DNA of 64,000 bases from Lutraria lutraria (GCA_964023205.1 OZ026847.1:9172652-9236651), one strand, 5' to 3'. Positions 1-11,968 are shown, counted from the first letter of the stretch. Numbers and translations: made by a program. Notes: a model not told the origin generated them from the sequence alone.

Positions 1-40
1 CGAAATTAAATCCCCAACGAAAATTTATGATTCCACAGTA
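1..40 (-). mobile_element. End of a 211-bp TA-flanked MITE, cut by the window edge
   Basis: The first 40 bases match the last 40 bases of the element at 17208-17418, ending GATTCCACAG then TA. Only this end lies inside the window. Strand is set relative to the copy at 40439. Confidence 0.75.
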
Positions 41-3000
41 GTTTTTAGGAATAATGAAGTAAATCGATATCAATTGTTCTATGGTTTAAATTTATACGTA
101 CTCCCACCCAGTTAATTTACCAGCATCATTATTAAAGAACTGATTGGACATCTTGGCAAACAAAGAAGTCCATGGTGAGAAATATTTGTTCAGAGAAAAG
201 GGATTTTTAAGAACGAAGAATATATACTTTTAATTTGTTAAAAAACAAGATCGCAAACCACGAATATTAGTAATGACGATTATTCATACTCGATTTTTCA
301 ATTTGATTCGTGATTACTCGAGTACTCGGATACTCGCCGCAGCCCTAGTCGACCAACATTCGCTGTTTTGATATTATTCTGTCCTAAAGGCTTTATTCTA
401 AACGTAATTAGATTGTCTGACAATCCTTCTGGTCTGCACTCTCGTGATAGTTCAAATCCACTCGTCTGAATGTCTCCTAATAAAGTCCCTTGTGTTCATG
501 AATGGCTTTATAGTATGTTTCTACAGGCAATATGTTAAGAATAATTATTTTAGTTGTTTTCGTGTTTGGGTACTAGTATATGATTAAGCATGGTCTACAA
601 TTACCCTGGGTTTTTAGACAATTGTCTGAGTCTTGTTTAATTTTGTTTGTCTTCAATAATACGATGTTTGTAAAAGCAGTTTTTTGGCTTTGATGATCGA
701 AAAAGAAAAGCAAAATATAAGAACATAGAACATAGTTTATTATTACAATACCACATACATATTTACAACGGACCGATAAAGGCTAAAAAGCCCATGACAG
801 TCAATTTTTTTTTTTTATAAGTGTGAGAATGGTTTTACGCATTGGTGTTATTTACACATGTACATGTTATATAAGAAAGAATGCTACATCTAAACATAGG
901 TTTAATTTGACAACAAAAAGCTTGCGTGTGCCTATTACAAATTATTCGTTTCCCAAATATGTATCAGAAAATTCTCCCTCTTTTCATGTTCCGACTGTTT
1001 TTGTGTCAAAATTGACATTTGGTTTAAAATAAATCTAGTCAATAATAGCACTTGTCAAACTAAAATGCTTTTATAGTCTCATTTTACCGTCTACATTTAT
1101 ACTTCTGTATTTATTTTTTTCAATACATTTTAACAATTTATTGAATATATATAATTCATAAAAGGAGATTTTTACAGTCCTATCTCAGGCTTATAAAGGC
1201 TGCACTATATTGTGGTACGTATTGCATCAAGTTGCTTCAGTATTGCAATATATCGTGGTACGCTTCAGGCGTATCGTGACACCCCTATCAACTATAGTAG
1301 TGTGAGACAATCGAAGGATTTGCAACTGGCTTTGGTAATACAATGTAGTTCCAGTGGTGTTCCTGTTCGCACATTAGTTAAAGTATAGAACCGAAGAAAA
1401 CTAGCCTTTTTATTCGCGAAGGTATCTGAGCTCACTTTTGACCTATATTTATTCAGAAGAACTTCCTCAATATATTGAATGATCCAGAGGTAACTCTTCC
1501 TTACATTGGGTGAAATCTACAAGCGTAGAAAATTTAAGACCACGCCAACTTAAATGACCTGAAATAAGCAAAAATTAAAATTCAAGGGCAGATAACTCAA
1601 AAACGAGATCAGTGACCCCCCATTGTTTTCGCTTAAAATGTTTCTGTTATCATAGTTTACGATTATGCAGTCTAAAAAAATGAATCGATCAATTTTCATT
1701 TTTCCTATATGTCTTAGTGAAAAATGTAGCGAACTACCGAAAACGTCTTCAAGGGTGTGTTCTAGTACTCAAATCTAAGAAATCAAAGGCCACAAGAAAG
1801 AAAGAAAAATATGACATTGACTTCTATCTAGAGGTTTAATTGTACGAGTACAAATTAATTAACTTAAATGTAGACTTAAACGGCCTTTATTCGCAAGTGC
1901 TGGTTAAATCAGATTTAATTCCAAATGTTCCACGTGGGACTCTTGGTCTCCTAAACTTTCTTAAGTTTTCGTCCTAGAAGTAAAGATGGTTCTTAGAATG
2001 CTGTTACTTATTATTGCTTAAAATGGCAGACAAACAGTGTAACCTTGTGAAGAAGTGGGTCGTATTTCTTGTATCGAACGGTGACTGATGGAATTACACG
2101 CTATCAGCCATTATACAAATAAAATGTGAGACTCCAGCAAATCTTGTTATCGTCTGCCTTGTTGGTATATCAGGAAACGTTATTGATCGCACTGGCAGCT
2201 GAGTGGGCGAACGTTCTGTGAAGCAGACAGTTTCAATTAGTTCAGAAATGATTTTCCAGACGATATGGGGATTGGTCGCGAGGCAATGATTGTCGTCTGT
2301 TGACTACATAGGAAACGAAGTGTCTGACCGCGTTATAAATTCAGGCAAATTTATTCGTCTGCGGTTTTACCGGCACCACGGCCACACTGTACCGTTAATT
2401 ATATTGTTATTGCTAAACACCCTGGCGCCGAGTTGTTTTTATTGTAAAAACTAAGCAGTTCGACGTATTATGTTGAATTTGTCGCAACGGAATATGGACA
2501 TGATATTTTCAATAGACAACATTTCTATGAGACAGAGATAAGCCATTGATCAGATTCCTGTAACAAGAAATACTTCATTTGTTGTTAGTATTGTATTTAC
2601 TGTAAGGACTGTAATACTTGATTGCATTATTTGTATCTTTGCACTATAAGTAGTGTTAGTATTGTTTGTATTAAATACATTGTAAGTAAGTATATAAGTT
2701 TGTATTGCAATTAATTTTTGTATCATTTATGTGGTTTAATTGTACTGTTTGCATGTTGGGAATGACGGTCCAACGTGTGAACAAAAGTCACTCTTGGGAA
2801 AGACTAACAGTGGCCTTCATTGACAGTCGGTTTTAATTCGGAGGTCATTTATTCTAAATAATCAATTAATGAATAGCCATTAGTCACGGGTTTGCCTTCA
2901 TTCGGACGAGGCAGCTCAATATGTTTGACTGTATATAAATTATGTTAGTATTGTTCGTTTTGTAAATCCTGTTTGTATTGATTGGATTGCTCTGTGAACA

Positions 3001-3756
3001 TTGTATGTGTTAACGTTGTGAGTAGTGTATATAGTGTCAGTATTGTTTGTATCGAGAAGTTTTATGTATTGTATGTATTGAATGTTTTGTAAGTTTTGAG
3101 ACTATATTGTACTTATTTATCGTTTTTTGATTACTGTATATAGTGCATGTGCTTTTTAGTGTATGTAAATGTAAGTACAATATGTACATGTAATAGAGAA
3201 TATTGTATGTGTATGGTATGTGTAGTTTTATCATTTGTTAAGTTTGTATTGCATAATTTTTTATTATTATTATTATTTTTATTTACAAAATGTTTTGTTT
3301 TTTTATTATATTGTTTGTGTTCGGTTTTATACGATGTCCAAACCCAGTACTTAAGCTACGTACATGTAACAAACAAGCAATACATCTATATAGTCACCTT
3401 AGAGTTCTAAAGGTCATTCCACCGTTGTGTTAGCGACTGGCAACTTTCCTACGCGATGTGTGAATCGTAAGTTGAAAATACATTTGTATGCTAATGGATT
3501 CAAAAAACTGTCACGATGAATCACGAACCTTATCTGGGTTTATAAAGCATTAGTAAATACCCTAGACGTCATCGAATTCATGGCAATATATGCAAAGTCC
3601 CCGGCGCATTCCCTCTTTTCAGCAAGGTAGACCAGATAATGAGTTAGATATTCGAAATTCAAAGTTCATCCCATGAAATTTTACTGAGATTTGCCATATT
3701 CATTGAAGGACTCTCAAATTATTGATAATTATTCATAATTTTATGTACCCTCAAGT
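41..3756. other. Intergenic, no gene recognised
   Basis: AT-rich. A hAT-like repeat fragment lies at about 1200-1305. From about 2580 to 3260 the plus strand is dominated by loose GTATTGT/TTGTATT repeats. The block 2000-2460 is more complex in base composition but has no supported coding frame. Confidence 0.6.
1200..1305. repeat. Fragment of a hAT-like ATATCG-rich element
   Basis: It contains CAATATATCGTGGTACG and GTATCGTGACACCCCTA, the kind of sequence seen in hAT-type MITEs with CGATATATCG interiors. No matching terminal repeat pair was found, so it is a fragment. Confidence 0.3.
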
Positions 3757-3963
3757 TTGTTCTTTTGTCGGTGTAGGTGTTTTTGTTCTTTCGTCGGTGT
3801 AGGTGTTTTTGTTCTTTCGTCGGTGTAGGTGTTTTTGTTCTTTCGTCGGTGGAGGTGTTTTTGTTCTTTCGTCGGTGGAGGTGTTTTTGTTCTTTCGTCG
3901 GTGTAGGTGTTTTTTTCTTTCGTCGGTGTAGGTGTTTTTGTTCTTTCGTCGGTGTAAGTGTTT
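3757..3963. repeat. 26-bp minisatellite, 8 copies
   Basis: The unit GTTCTTTCGTCGGTGTAGGT plus GTTTTT repeats with period 26 about eight times; some units have GTGGAGG in place of GTGTAGG and one has lost a base. Open frames in both directions across it are by-products of the repeat. Confidence 0.92.
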
Positions 3964-6400
3964 GTATTGATCAGCTTTTTGTGTTGTATCCTGTTAAGGC
4001 GACACTTCATCAACGTCCATTATTCACTCGTAAATGAATTTACTTACAACAGACATCATCCCGAAATTTATCGATCATGCGGTTATATAAACCTCTTGGT
4101 TCATTTTAAACACGAACTTTTTTTACTCTAGGATATTTTATATTTGATAGAAATTCGTCATTTGATAAAACGCTTGACTGCTATTTTTAAGTTAGAGGAT
4201 TTGATTTTACTGAACTATAATTTATTACACGTAGATATCAATAAACAATTATGAAAAACACTTTTTTAATCATAAGTTAATATTTTAAGTTTCTTATATT
4301 GGGGTTGAACCAGAGTGGGGTCCTTTAATTGTCGACAATCTTCACCAACTACTTTATTTAACAGTTGGAATTCATCCGGCTTAACCAATTGGAACTCCTC
4401 GGCGTTTGTCTAAAGAAAAGTGCTTATAACTCACTCTGGGAATGTGAAGAAAAGGCAAAATTATAAACAAAATGTAATCAAAATATCAGAAAGGAATTTT
4501 CGTGATTTTATGTTACCTTCCTGTAAATTGTCTTATTTGACAAAGTAGCATGCTTAAGGAAATTGAGCTGCCATTTATTCCAAACCATGACGTCATCGAA
4601 GGGGATAGGATAAAACATAGTCATAACCGGTTTGTACCGTTTGTAACAAATTGCTTCTTATTTATTTCCTAACTCGCAACCAATATTTTTGCATGAAGTG
4701 TGAAGTTCTTATTCTAGCATTTTCTATTTAGGTTCGGAAATCATTATGCAATGTCCGACGGGAACGTTTGGAAGTGTGTGTTCAGGAAATTCCTGACTTT
4801 ATTCATCAAGAATTCATTTCTATCTTGGGACCAAATTGATATACATTGTGTTCCCGGCTTTATTATCTACAAATATAATGGAACATTCAAGGAACCTGGC
4901 ACAATGAAAATTTGTTAAGCGTCACCTTTAAGGTTCTATATTTGGTATTTATAAGTTGGATCGTTAATATAGAGTCTGCGGTGCTGGTCTAACGGTTTGT
5001 GTGCTGGACTTGAAATCCGGCGATCAGGTTCAAATCTCTATTATGGCAGGACATACCCTTCTATGAAAAATTTACAAAAATGTCCAGTTTCCACCATATG
5101 TGAAGAAGTTAAAAATGGCGGCTACATGTAGTTCTAAGTGTAAGTAAGTACTGGTTAGCATACAGTGACATTACAGTCCATAAAAACTCCGTAGGTAAGT
5201 GACCGTACATAACTGAAAATTGTTGAAAAACGTTAAATCCGCAAGAAAGAAATACTTGTAGAACACGTGTTCCTCAAATCGTATGATACCGCATCTCCAT
5301 TGCTCTACTGTCCTGCCTATACTCTCACTATTATTGATACCGTCATAGCAACTCGGAATAAATCATATTATGATCGTAAATTTAGGATCCCTCGGTCATT
5401 ACCGTAAAACTGAGATGGTTCTGCTGAAATTCTGTCGAGGTGTAACGATTTTTTTTTTTTTTGGAATTTGCATGAATTTTTATGCAGACCAAATTACTAC
5501 GTACGATTGTCTAAATCCGCCATGAAATTATTAAACCATAAGTTATAAACTAAGTTCCCGTTCCATTTTATAGCGAGTCTATGTAATCTCAGTTTCTATG
5601 AGTGCTTTCAGTACTTTGATTAGACTCCTATTGTGCACCTAAATCAACTTTTTAATCATGTCACCAATTTGGAGCAGTTTTCGTATCAACGTTGATTCCG
5701 TGCGTAATTGGAAGAACAATAACCTTCTCTTGCACTTAGCTTCGTGCGAATATAACCCATCCAACGCAAGAAGTGTTAAATGATAGGCCCTACCTGTGTG
5801 GTGTGTATCAACACTTTGTCCAAACACTGTTGTTGCTTTTTAGAAAACATCTTTATGTCATGCAGACTTCGTATTTAGCCACCGGTTCAAAGAACGAGTC
5901 CGCTAAGTCACTATAAACATCACATGACCAGATTGACTGACCATCAGATTGATGGTCCGGTTAAAATAAGCTAACACGTTGTCTATAAACTGCGTAATGG
6001 AGTACCAAAAAACAAATGTTTTACTAGTAAATTATGAAAAGTTTCCATTAATCATTATTATAACACCATGGCCTTATCATACAAAACATCAATGCGTTTT
6101 ACACAGTCCATGTTCTACGACAGTAAAGGCATTAAGAACACATTATGAATTAATGAAATGCATAAGTTTAGCAATTGATTAATGTCAAGAGGGTGTATTC
6201 GTTACTTTTGAATATAAATTTGATGATGTACGTAGAACTATATGTACTAGTATATCAGAAAAGGGTCCTGAAAAGTGAAAACAAAAACATCTGAACGACC
6301 AACATGCTTTACATACCACTCCCAGCTAAAGGATGATACAATTGACCGAGTGGCGCCTCTCAAGTCTTTCCTCGTTGATCTTCTCGCAGTGGATACAGCT
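3964..6400. other. Intergenic, no gene recognised
   Basis: Apart from the tRNA-like sequence at 4974-5052 there is only AT-rich DNA. Short ORFs (for example 5639-5827 minus and 5979-6182 plus) show no domain, repeat or splice context. Confidence 0.6.
4974..5052 (+). repeat. tRNA-Ser(TGA)-like SINE head or tRNA pseudogene
   Basis: A-box-like TGGTCTAACGG (4985-4995), an intact anticodon arm (stem CTGGA/TCCGG around loop CTTGAAA, 5004-5020, anticodon TGA) and a B-box-like GGTTCAAATCT (5027-5037). The acceptor stem does not close, so it is not a functional tRNA. It is most likely the RNA polymerase III head of a SINE. Confidence 0.5.
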
Positions 6401-6495
6401 GATGATGATGGTGATGATGATGATGATGATGTCATTGATGATGATGATGATGATGACGATGATGTCGATGATGATGATGATGGTGATACTAAAGG

Positions 6496-6526
<31 letters not shown>

Positions 6527-6591
6527 GATGATGTCATTGATGATGATGATGATGATGACGATGATGACGATGATGATGGTGATACTTAAGG

Positions 6592-6622
<31 letters not shown>

Positions 6623-6755
6623 GATGATGTCATTGATGATGATGATGACGATGATGTCGATGATGATGATGACGATGATGTCGATGATGATGGTGATACT
6701 AAAGGTGATGATGATGATGGTGATACTAAAGGTGATGATGATGATGATGATAATA
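6401..6755. repeat. GAT microsatellite with higher-order structure
   Basis: (GAT)n interrupted by GAC, GGT, GTC and ATTG variants. Blocks ending GGTGATACTAAAGG (or TTAAGG) recur four times at intervals of roughly 20-110 bp. Degenerate GATGATG continues to about 6930. Long ORFs here encode only Asp, Met-Met or Ile-Ile runs. Confidence 0.92.
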
Positions 6756-9700
6756 TGGTGATGCTTAATTATTATTACGTTGATGATGACTTTGATAATG
6801 ATGATGATGATTATAATGATGTTAGTTATATTGATTACAATGGTGCTGCTAATAGCGATGTTGATGATGTTGTAGATCGTAGATGACGTTGTTGATGTTG
6901 ATGACGATGGTGATTGATGACGATGGTGAATATATATTACTTCGATCATTTACATAATTATTTGATAAAGGAAAATTGTGAAATGATTGAGGAGGGAAGC
7001 CAAACTATCTGGGATAAGATGTCTGCCTGTCGTATCGGTCTGATCTTAAGTCTTTCAACTCAACATTACATATATGCGTAATCCCTCCTCAGTGTAAATT
7101 TACATCATGCCGGTCTGTCTGGAGAGATATGGAATATTACTAACCTCGCAGACATGATTTCAAAATAACATCCCCAGAATGATGCAATCTGCGACTTCCG
7201 ATCGAAACTTTGTAGAAAACTGGCTGTACATAATAAATATAAACGACATTCTCTAATCAATAAACATAATTTAGGCGCCGTTGCATTTCTGCTAAGACAC
7301 CATGAATCTATAGTCTGTTTCGGATCTATTGTGAATTTCTGAGAACATTCCATCGATTACAGGCGCAGATCTGGCAGGAAATTTGGTTGATATTGTAGGT
7401 TATAGATACTGGTACCAGTTTCTTGACTCAATGTATTTCGGCCTATCAAAATCCAATGGGAACCAGCTTAGGGACTAGCCAGTACTCATTTTTGTAAAGC
7501 TACAAATTCAAGGTCAGGCTGAAAATAAAAAACATATTTAAACAGTGCTCCGACCGACCAGTCGAAATGGCCCCTACTTTTCGTTTTTAGGTGTTCAAGT
7601 TAATCTTATCTTTTTTGGTTGTTTGTTTTCACACCTGATCAGTTAAAAAGTACTTTTTGTTTTTAAACCATACCAGAATACATATGACCTTTATCCAATA
7701 CAAACTGGTTTTCATCATATTTTGTTCTGTCTAATTACATGCATCACGACTTGGCATAAATGGCGATTTTTCTTCGAAATAATTATGTTGTTTACATTGA
7801 TTGTACACGTCAATACAGCATCTTGTGACACTGCGAAATGATACGTTAATTACGTCTGTCAGGTACAACCATTGCTATGGTAACGACGGGCGAGACACGA
7901 TATGTTTATGTCTGACGCTATATATTGACAATGAACTTCTATAAGGCTCTCCTTGGTTAGCTTTTCAAATAAATAGCACATAGCCTCTATATCCATACTT
8001 GATGGTGTTTATCATTCACAATTAATTTGTTGCAGTCGGAATTAATCAGTGAATTTTACGCTTATTGAAACACTCGCTCATTACAAGTATTCAGATCAGG
8101 GACAGAACAGAACATATATTTTATTACATCCCAAGTATTTTACAACACAATATGGGGTACATATCAATATGTACATATCATGTCATAGGCAATAAATGTT
8201 TTGTTAGAGTAATTATTGATCACATTAATATTATTGCAATACGAAATACTTTGAAACATAATAAATTGAAATAATATGTATACAGTTTACACTTGAAAGA
8301 TTAAAAAATAACATTTCAACAAAATCTACAAATAGCAGGCGTACGTATGTCCCTGTTCAAAGTGAATGTTTTTACTGTCTTGTGTTGTTTAACGAAAGGC
8401 GACAACATTGATAAAGAAACGTATTACCAAGGATAGACACATGGTAAAAAACAAACACTTTTCTTAAAGAGTATTACATGTATTTGGAATACATAGTTCC
8501 CACAACCAAAGGGGTTTGTCACGAAAAAAAATCCAAAAAAACCCTTTGCCCACAACTACAATATTTACCTGTTTGCTGTTTTGAATTGGCGGCCATCTTA
8601 AAGGTCAAATTTCTTTGTGTTCATAGAAAAAAAAACAAAGAAGTAGTTATTAAACAACTAAATTCACAAAATATAACTTAATCATGAAGTTGGAAAAACA
8701 TAAGCATATCAGGTTAAAGAAAATGTAGTTGTCACATATGAATATCCTATATTTAGAATTATTAGAACAAAAATATAAATATCTTCTACCAATGGATGTC
8801 AAGGGAGGTAAATATAGTAGATGTGGGAACTATGGCAATGTGATCGGTCGACGTACTTGCTACTTTTAAAAACAGTCTTTGATTAATCAGAACAAAACAA
8901 CCTGCGAATAAAAGTCACCTCTCGTTTCAGTAAAGATCACATGTTTTATTTCCAAAGGGTGCCCTATGTTCGCAGGTTTGACTATATACGAACTGAGTGC
9001 TCTAGCTTGTATCCAAAATGTACACATGTACCTTTCACGAAAACACTTACCATAATGAGCAGTCAACTTTTATTTTATAGAGAATGGGTTAAAAACACCA
9101 TGCTTTGTTTTTATCATAAAATGTATTTCCTTATATAAAAAAACTTTTAACGCCCCTGGCACAATTTGTTCAAGTTACTCGCTTTTCTGTTGTTGTTGTT
9201 TTGTAAATATATTTATTTAAGTATTCGTCCGTTAACCGGGGGACATATACTAAAATTTGTTTTGTGCATAACACACTTTCAATTCAGAGATGGTTATCTT
9301 ATCAAAATGCCCAGTGAGGAAATAAATACATGAATAAGTACATCTACAGTGGTAACTCTGTGATTTAAGTATATGGTGAAACTAGTGCATTTCTCACATT
9401 AAATGTTATAATAAAAAAAGTTCGATTGAAGTGTAATATAATGACGTAATCTTGAAGAAGTTGTGGTTATTTCCATGTCATCAAGTGCGTTTTACTCCTT
9501 TCAGAAATTTACTGTAAAATCGGTCTATTGTGTCAGAGGCCATCCATCGTTGGGTCAAATAAAAAACTGGTCCCCATTCAGAGAGAGAAATTTCAACACT
9601 TATAAAACTGCTAAAATGATATCGTAACAGATCTAATTTTATATATGTGCCTAATTTGGAAGTGTAAGTATACATGGGGATATTCCGACGAGACGTCGAT

Positions 9701-9787
9701 AGTGTGAATATATGAGTCAGTTCCGGTCCAAGTATATTTCTTCAATTTTCTAGGTTCGTCAATTTAATGACATGGTCATTAATAATT
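6756..9787. other. Intergenic, no gene recognised
   Basis: Degenerate GATGATG persists to about 6930. Beyond that I see no gene, tRNA or clear transposon. Short ORFs are AT-rich and without domain character. Confidence 0.6.
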
Positions 9788-9887
9788 AGTTACCGTTCAT
9801 ATTTTGAATTTTATGGGATATATCACAAGCGACGCGAAGCGGAGCGCAGTGATATGTCGCATAAAATTCATAATATGAACGATAACT
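9788..9887. mobile_element. 100-bp foldback element with a GC-rich loop
   Basis: The left arm (GTTCATATTTTGAATTTTAT then GGGATATATCAC) pairs with the right arm (GTGATATGTCGCATAAAATT then CATAATATGAAC), about 35-40 bp with scattered mismatches. The loop AAGCGACGCGAAGCGGAGCG is strikingly GC-rich for this DNA. Confidence 0.65.
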
Positions 9888-9893
9888 GATTTA

Positions 9894-11038
9894 CAGTTTG
9901 TCCTAATTTCTGTCACGTACGCATGTTTTGTCTCGACACAAACTGTCAATCATCACTATAATTGTAATTTGACACCGCCCACAAAGTACCTCAATTCAGG
10001 GGGGAATTAAAAGGAAAGCATTCAGTGTGCTTTATCATGTTTATATGCGTTAATAAGAGCCAACATTTAACTGTAACAATGGATTTTCACTTAGCTTTCG
10101 ACGAATTCTAGATCTACGATTGTTTTATTCTTGATAAACTGGTATTGTCTTAGTTATTATATAAACTATCAATACCCAGAAATGCGCATGATTTCAATGT
10201 TTCGTACTATTTGTCCATTCTTTCAATTTGGACCAATAGACATATGCACCGTTTTTTACAGTTTTCGACTGTTCCGTTTCTTGCCAAACTTCTTGGATTC
10301 TTGCACATGTTTAAGTTCGAGTCCGGCTTAGAGCGGAAAACCTTGCAAGTGTGGTATTTTGTACCGGCCCAGATGTTACATACGACTTACAATTGATCTC
10401 TGAGCTAAAAATCCGTTCCATTCTCAACGTATTACTGTTGAATATAAAATGCATATTCAGGTTGATTATGATGATGTAAGATTCATGTATCTACATGTAC
10501 TTATGAGTTATCATAGAAATATAAAAAGACAAGCTGTGCAATTTGATAGAAACAATTTTATAACCATGAAACCTGGTACTATTCGTACCAATGAAGGAAC
10601 GCTGGTAAGTGAAATTCTGTTGTAAACGGGCATTACATCCACAGGGAGCTAGTACGGACCAAAAACACACTTATCATATATATACGTATCCCTGTGATTA
10701 CATCCAACAAAAAGAACGAAAACCATAGAAAATTCGTATGCTATACGACCTGGTTCAACAAACGCTACCGAATCTATGAGCAGTTAAAACTCCGCCTACT
10801 TTATTGCACGGTTAAGGATGACGTAATAAAACTGATGCAATTTGCACCGCCCTATACGTAGCACTTATTTTCTCCATATCAGGGTTTCGGCACATTTTAT
10901 GCGATATATTTTTCAAATTTCAAATGAAATGCGGACATTTCATTGGACGAGAAATTAGGACAAACTGTTATGCGATATATTTTTCAAATTTCAAATGAAA
11001 TGCGGACATTTCATTGGACGAGAAATTAGGACAAACTG
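9894..11038. mobile_element. TA-flanked inverted-repeat DNA element, 1.15 kb, non-coding
   Basis: The left end TA|CAGTTTGTCCTAATTTCT and right end AGAAATTAGGACAAACTG|TA are perfect 18-bp terminal inverted repeats, and TA flanks both sides. This is the Tc1/mariner (IS630) pattern. No transposase frame is present; it is non-autonomous or a decayed relic. Its right end is duplicated in tandem. Confidence 0.7.
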
Positions 11039-11039
11039 T
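10898..11039. repeat. Perfect 71-bp tandem duplication at the element's right end
   Basis: 10898-10968 (TATGCGATATATTTTTCAAA ... GACAAACTGT) is repeated immediately at 10969-11039 without visible change. Only the outer copy has the TA flank, so the duplication arose inside the element end. Confidence 0.92.
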
Positions 11040-11362
11040 AATGTATATACATGTATATGTGCGAAAATCATGTTAAGCTGTACGCTAAATTAATCTCCCC
11101 ATTCTAAAAATGTGCACCGATAAATTTTGTGCTGACAACTAAGTTCATGAACATGGAAGGATTTATATATTTCCGTACTCCATTTTCATAATAAGAATCG
11201 CCCCATTTTCAAAATTAGCACGCGCCGGCCGCATAGCGATCATTCATTCATTCCGGTCAAACGCGCCTGCGCACGAAAAATAACGGTTCACTGCGCAACG
11301 GACTTGTTTATTGAAACCGACTATAGACGAGATAAGCGGTTTTGCGAGACGACCACGAGGCG

Positions 11363-11370
11363 TGACGTCA
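11363..11370 (+). promoter_or_regulatory. Palindromic cAMP-response element upstream of SKI
   Basis: The 8-mer TGACGTCA is the consensus CREB/ATF site. It sits in the CpG-richer block upstream of SKI, 27 nt before the TATA-like sequence. Confidence 0.35.
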
Positions 11371-11396
11371 CCGACTAGACGGCTACAATGCAAGTT

Positions 11397-11404
11397 TATA
11401 AATA
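11397..11404 (+). promoter_or_regulatory. TATA-like box upstream of SKI
   Basis: TATAAATA matches the metazoan TATA consensus. If it is used, transcription would start near 11428 and the leader would be about 540 nt, containing the upstream ORFs described separately. Confidence 0.3.
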
Positions 11405-11468
11405 GACAATAATACGATATTCGGACAAACTGGACATTTGTATTAGAGAATACATCACTATCTTATAC

Positions 11469-11579
11469 ATGGTCGCCCCTGTTCTTGCTCAAGATACCCC
11501 TAAAATATATAATTCATTTTCAGTGAATCTTGCGTTACGCATCATCTACAAGCATTCGTGTACAATATTGATAAAATGA
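11469..11579 (+). other. Upstream ORF 1 in probable SKI leader (36 aa)
   Basis: ATG to TGA, 37 codons including the stop, ending 389 nt before the SKI ATG. No family is recognised (starts MVAPVLAQDT). It is only part of the mRNA if transcription starts near the TATA-like site at 11397. Confidence 0.25.
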
Positions 11580-11890
11580 ACTGTAACGATGCACTTACAC
11601 AGGGGGTGAAACGGAATAGCGATTAAAGGCGTATTCTATCTATTATTCAGTCTTCAAATAGTAATTTATTAGAATAATTTTGTATGTCAAATTCGTTAAG
11701 GGTGTCAATTTTCTTAAATTCCAGAAATATGACTTAGAATACTTCAGATAGCTCGCGAAACTTGACAAATAAACAAGTCAAGGTCGCAGTGCATTCGTAA
11801 GTTCGATAAATGTAAGAGCCGCCAGACTCGTATTATCCAATCACAGTCTAGTCTACCAGTCCATGTTATGTCTTCAGTGTGCAGTAGTGA

Positions 11891-11935
11891 ATGTCCCGAA
11901 ATATACAAGGAAATATGTCGGAAGATTGGATTTAA
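11891..11935 (+). other. Upstream ORF 2 in SKI leader (14 aa)
   Basis: ATG TCC CGA ... ATT TAA, fifteen codons including the stop, with a second in-frame ATG at 11915. It ends 33 nt before the SKI ATG, so ribosomes could reinitiate. It is probably transcribed because it is so close to exon 1 coding sequence. Confidence 0.45.
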
Positions 11936-11942
11936 AACTAAA

Positions 11943-11960
11943 ATGTGGATGGATTACTAA
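11943..11960 (+). other. Upstream ORF 3 in SKI leader (5 aa)
   Basis: ATG TGG ATG GAT TAC TAA ends eight nucleotides before the SKI ATG at 11969. It is out of frame with SKI (+1). With the 14-codon ORF just before it, it forms a closely packed upstream-ORF pair. Confidence 0.4.
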
Positions 11961-11968
11961 CTTATTTA

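Larger units (their letters stand above)
11221..11410 (+). promoter_or_regulatory. Likely SKI promoter area (CpG-richer block with NRF1-like, CRE and TATA-like sites)
   Basis: This block is visibly richer in G+C and CpG than its surroundings. It holds an NRF1-like GCGCCTGCGCAC (11263-11274), a perfect palindromic CRE TGACGTCA (11363-11370) and a TATA-like TATAAATA (11397-11404). It lies 560-750 nt upstream of the SKI ATG. The promoter call is inference; no transcription start can be read directly, and an upstream non-coding exon is possible. Confidence 0.4.

Noticed and set aside
3741..4037. ORFs on both strands over the 26-bp minisatellite
   Set aside because: The translated repeat simply follows the DNA unit, whose length is not a multiple of three; no independent coding evidence.
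5004..5020. Functional tRNA-Ser gene
   Set aside because: Only the anticodon arm and B box are good; the acceptor and variable arms do not form.
6247..6949. Long overlapping ORFs in the GAT region (Asp-rich, Ser-rich, Met- and Ile-rich)
   Set aside because: They exist on both strands only because a trinucleotide repeat has no stops in several frames; there is no non-repetitive coding flank or splice context.
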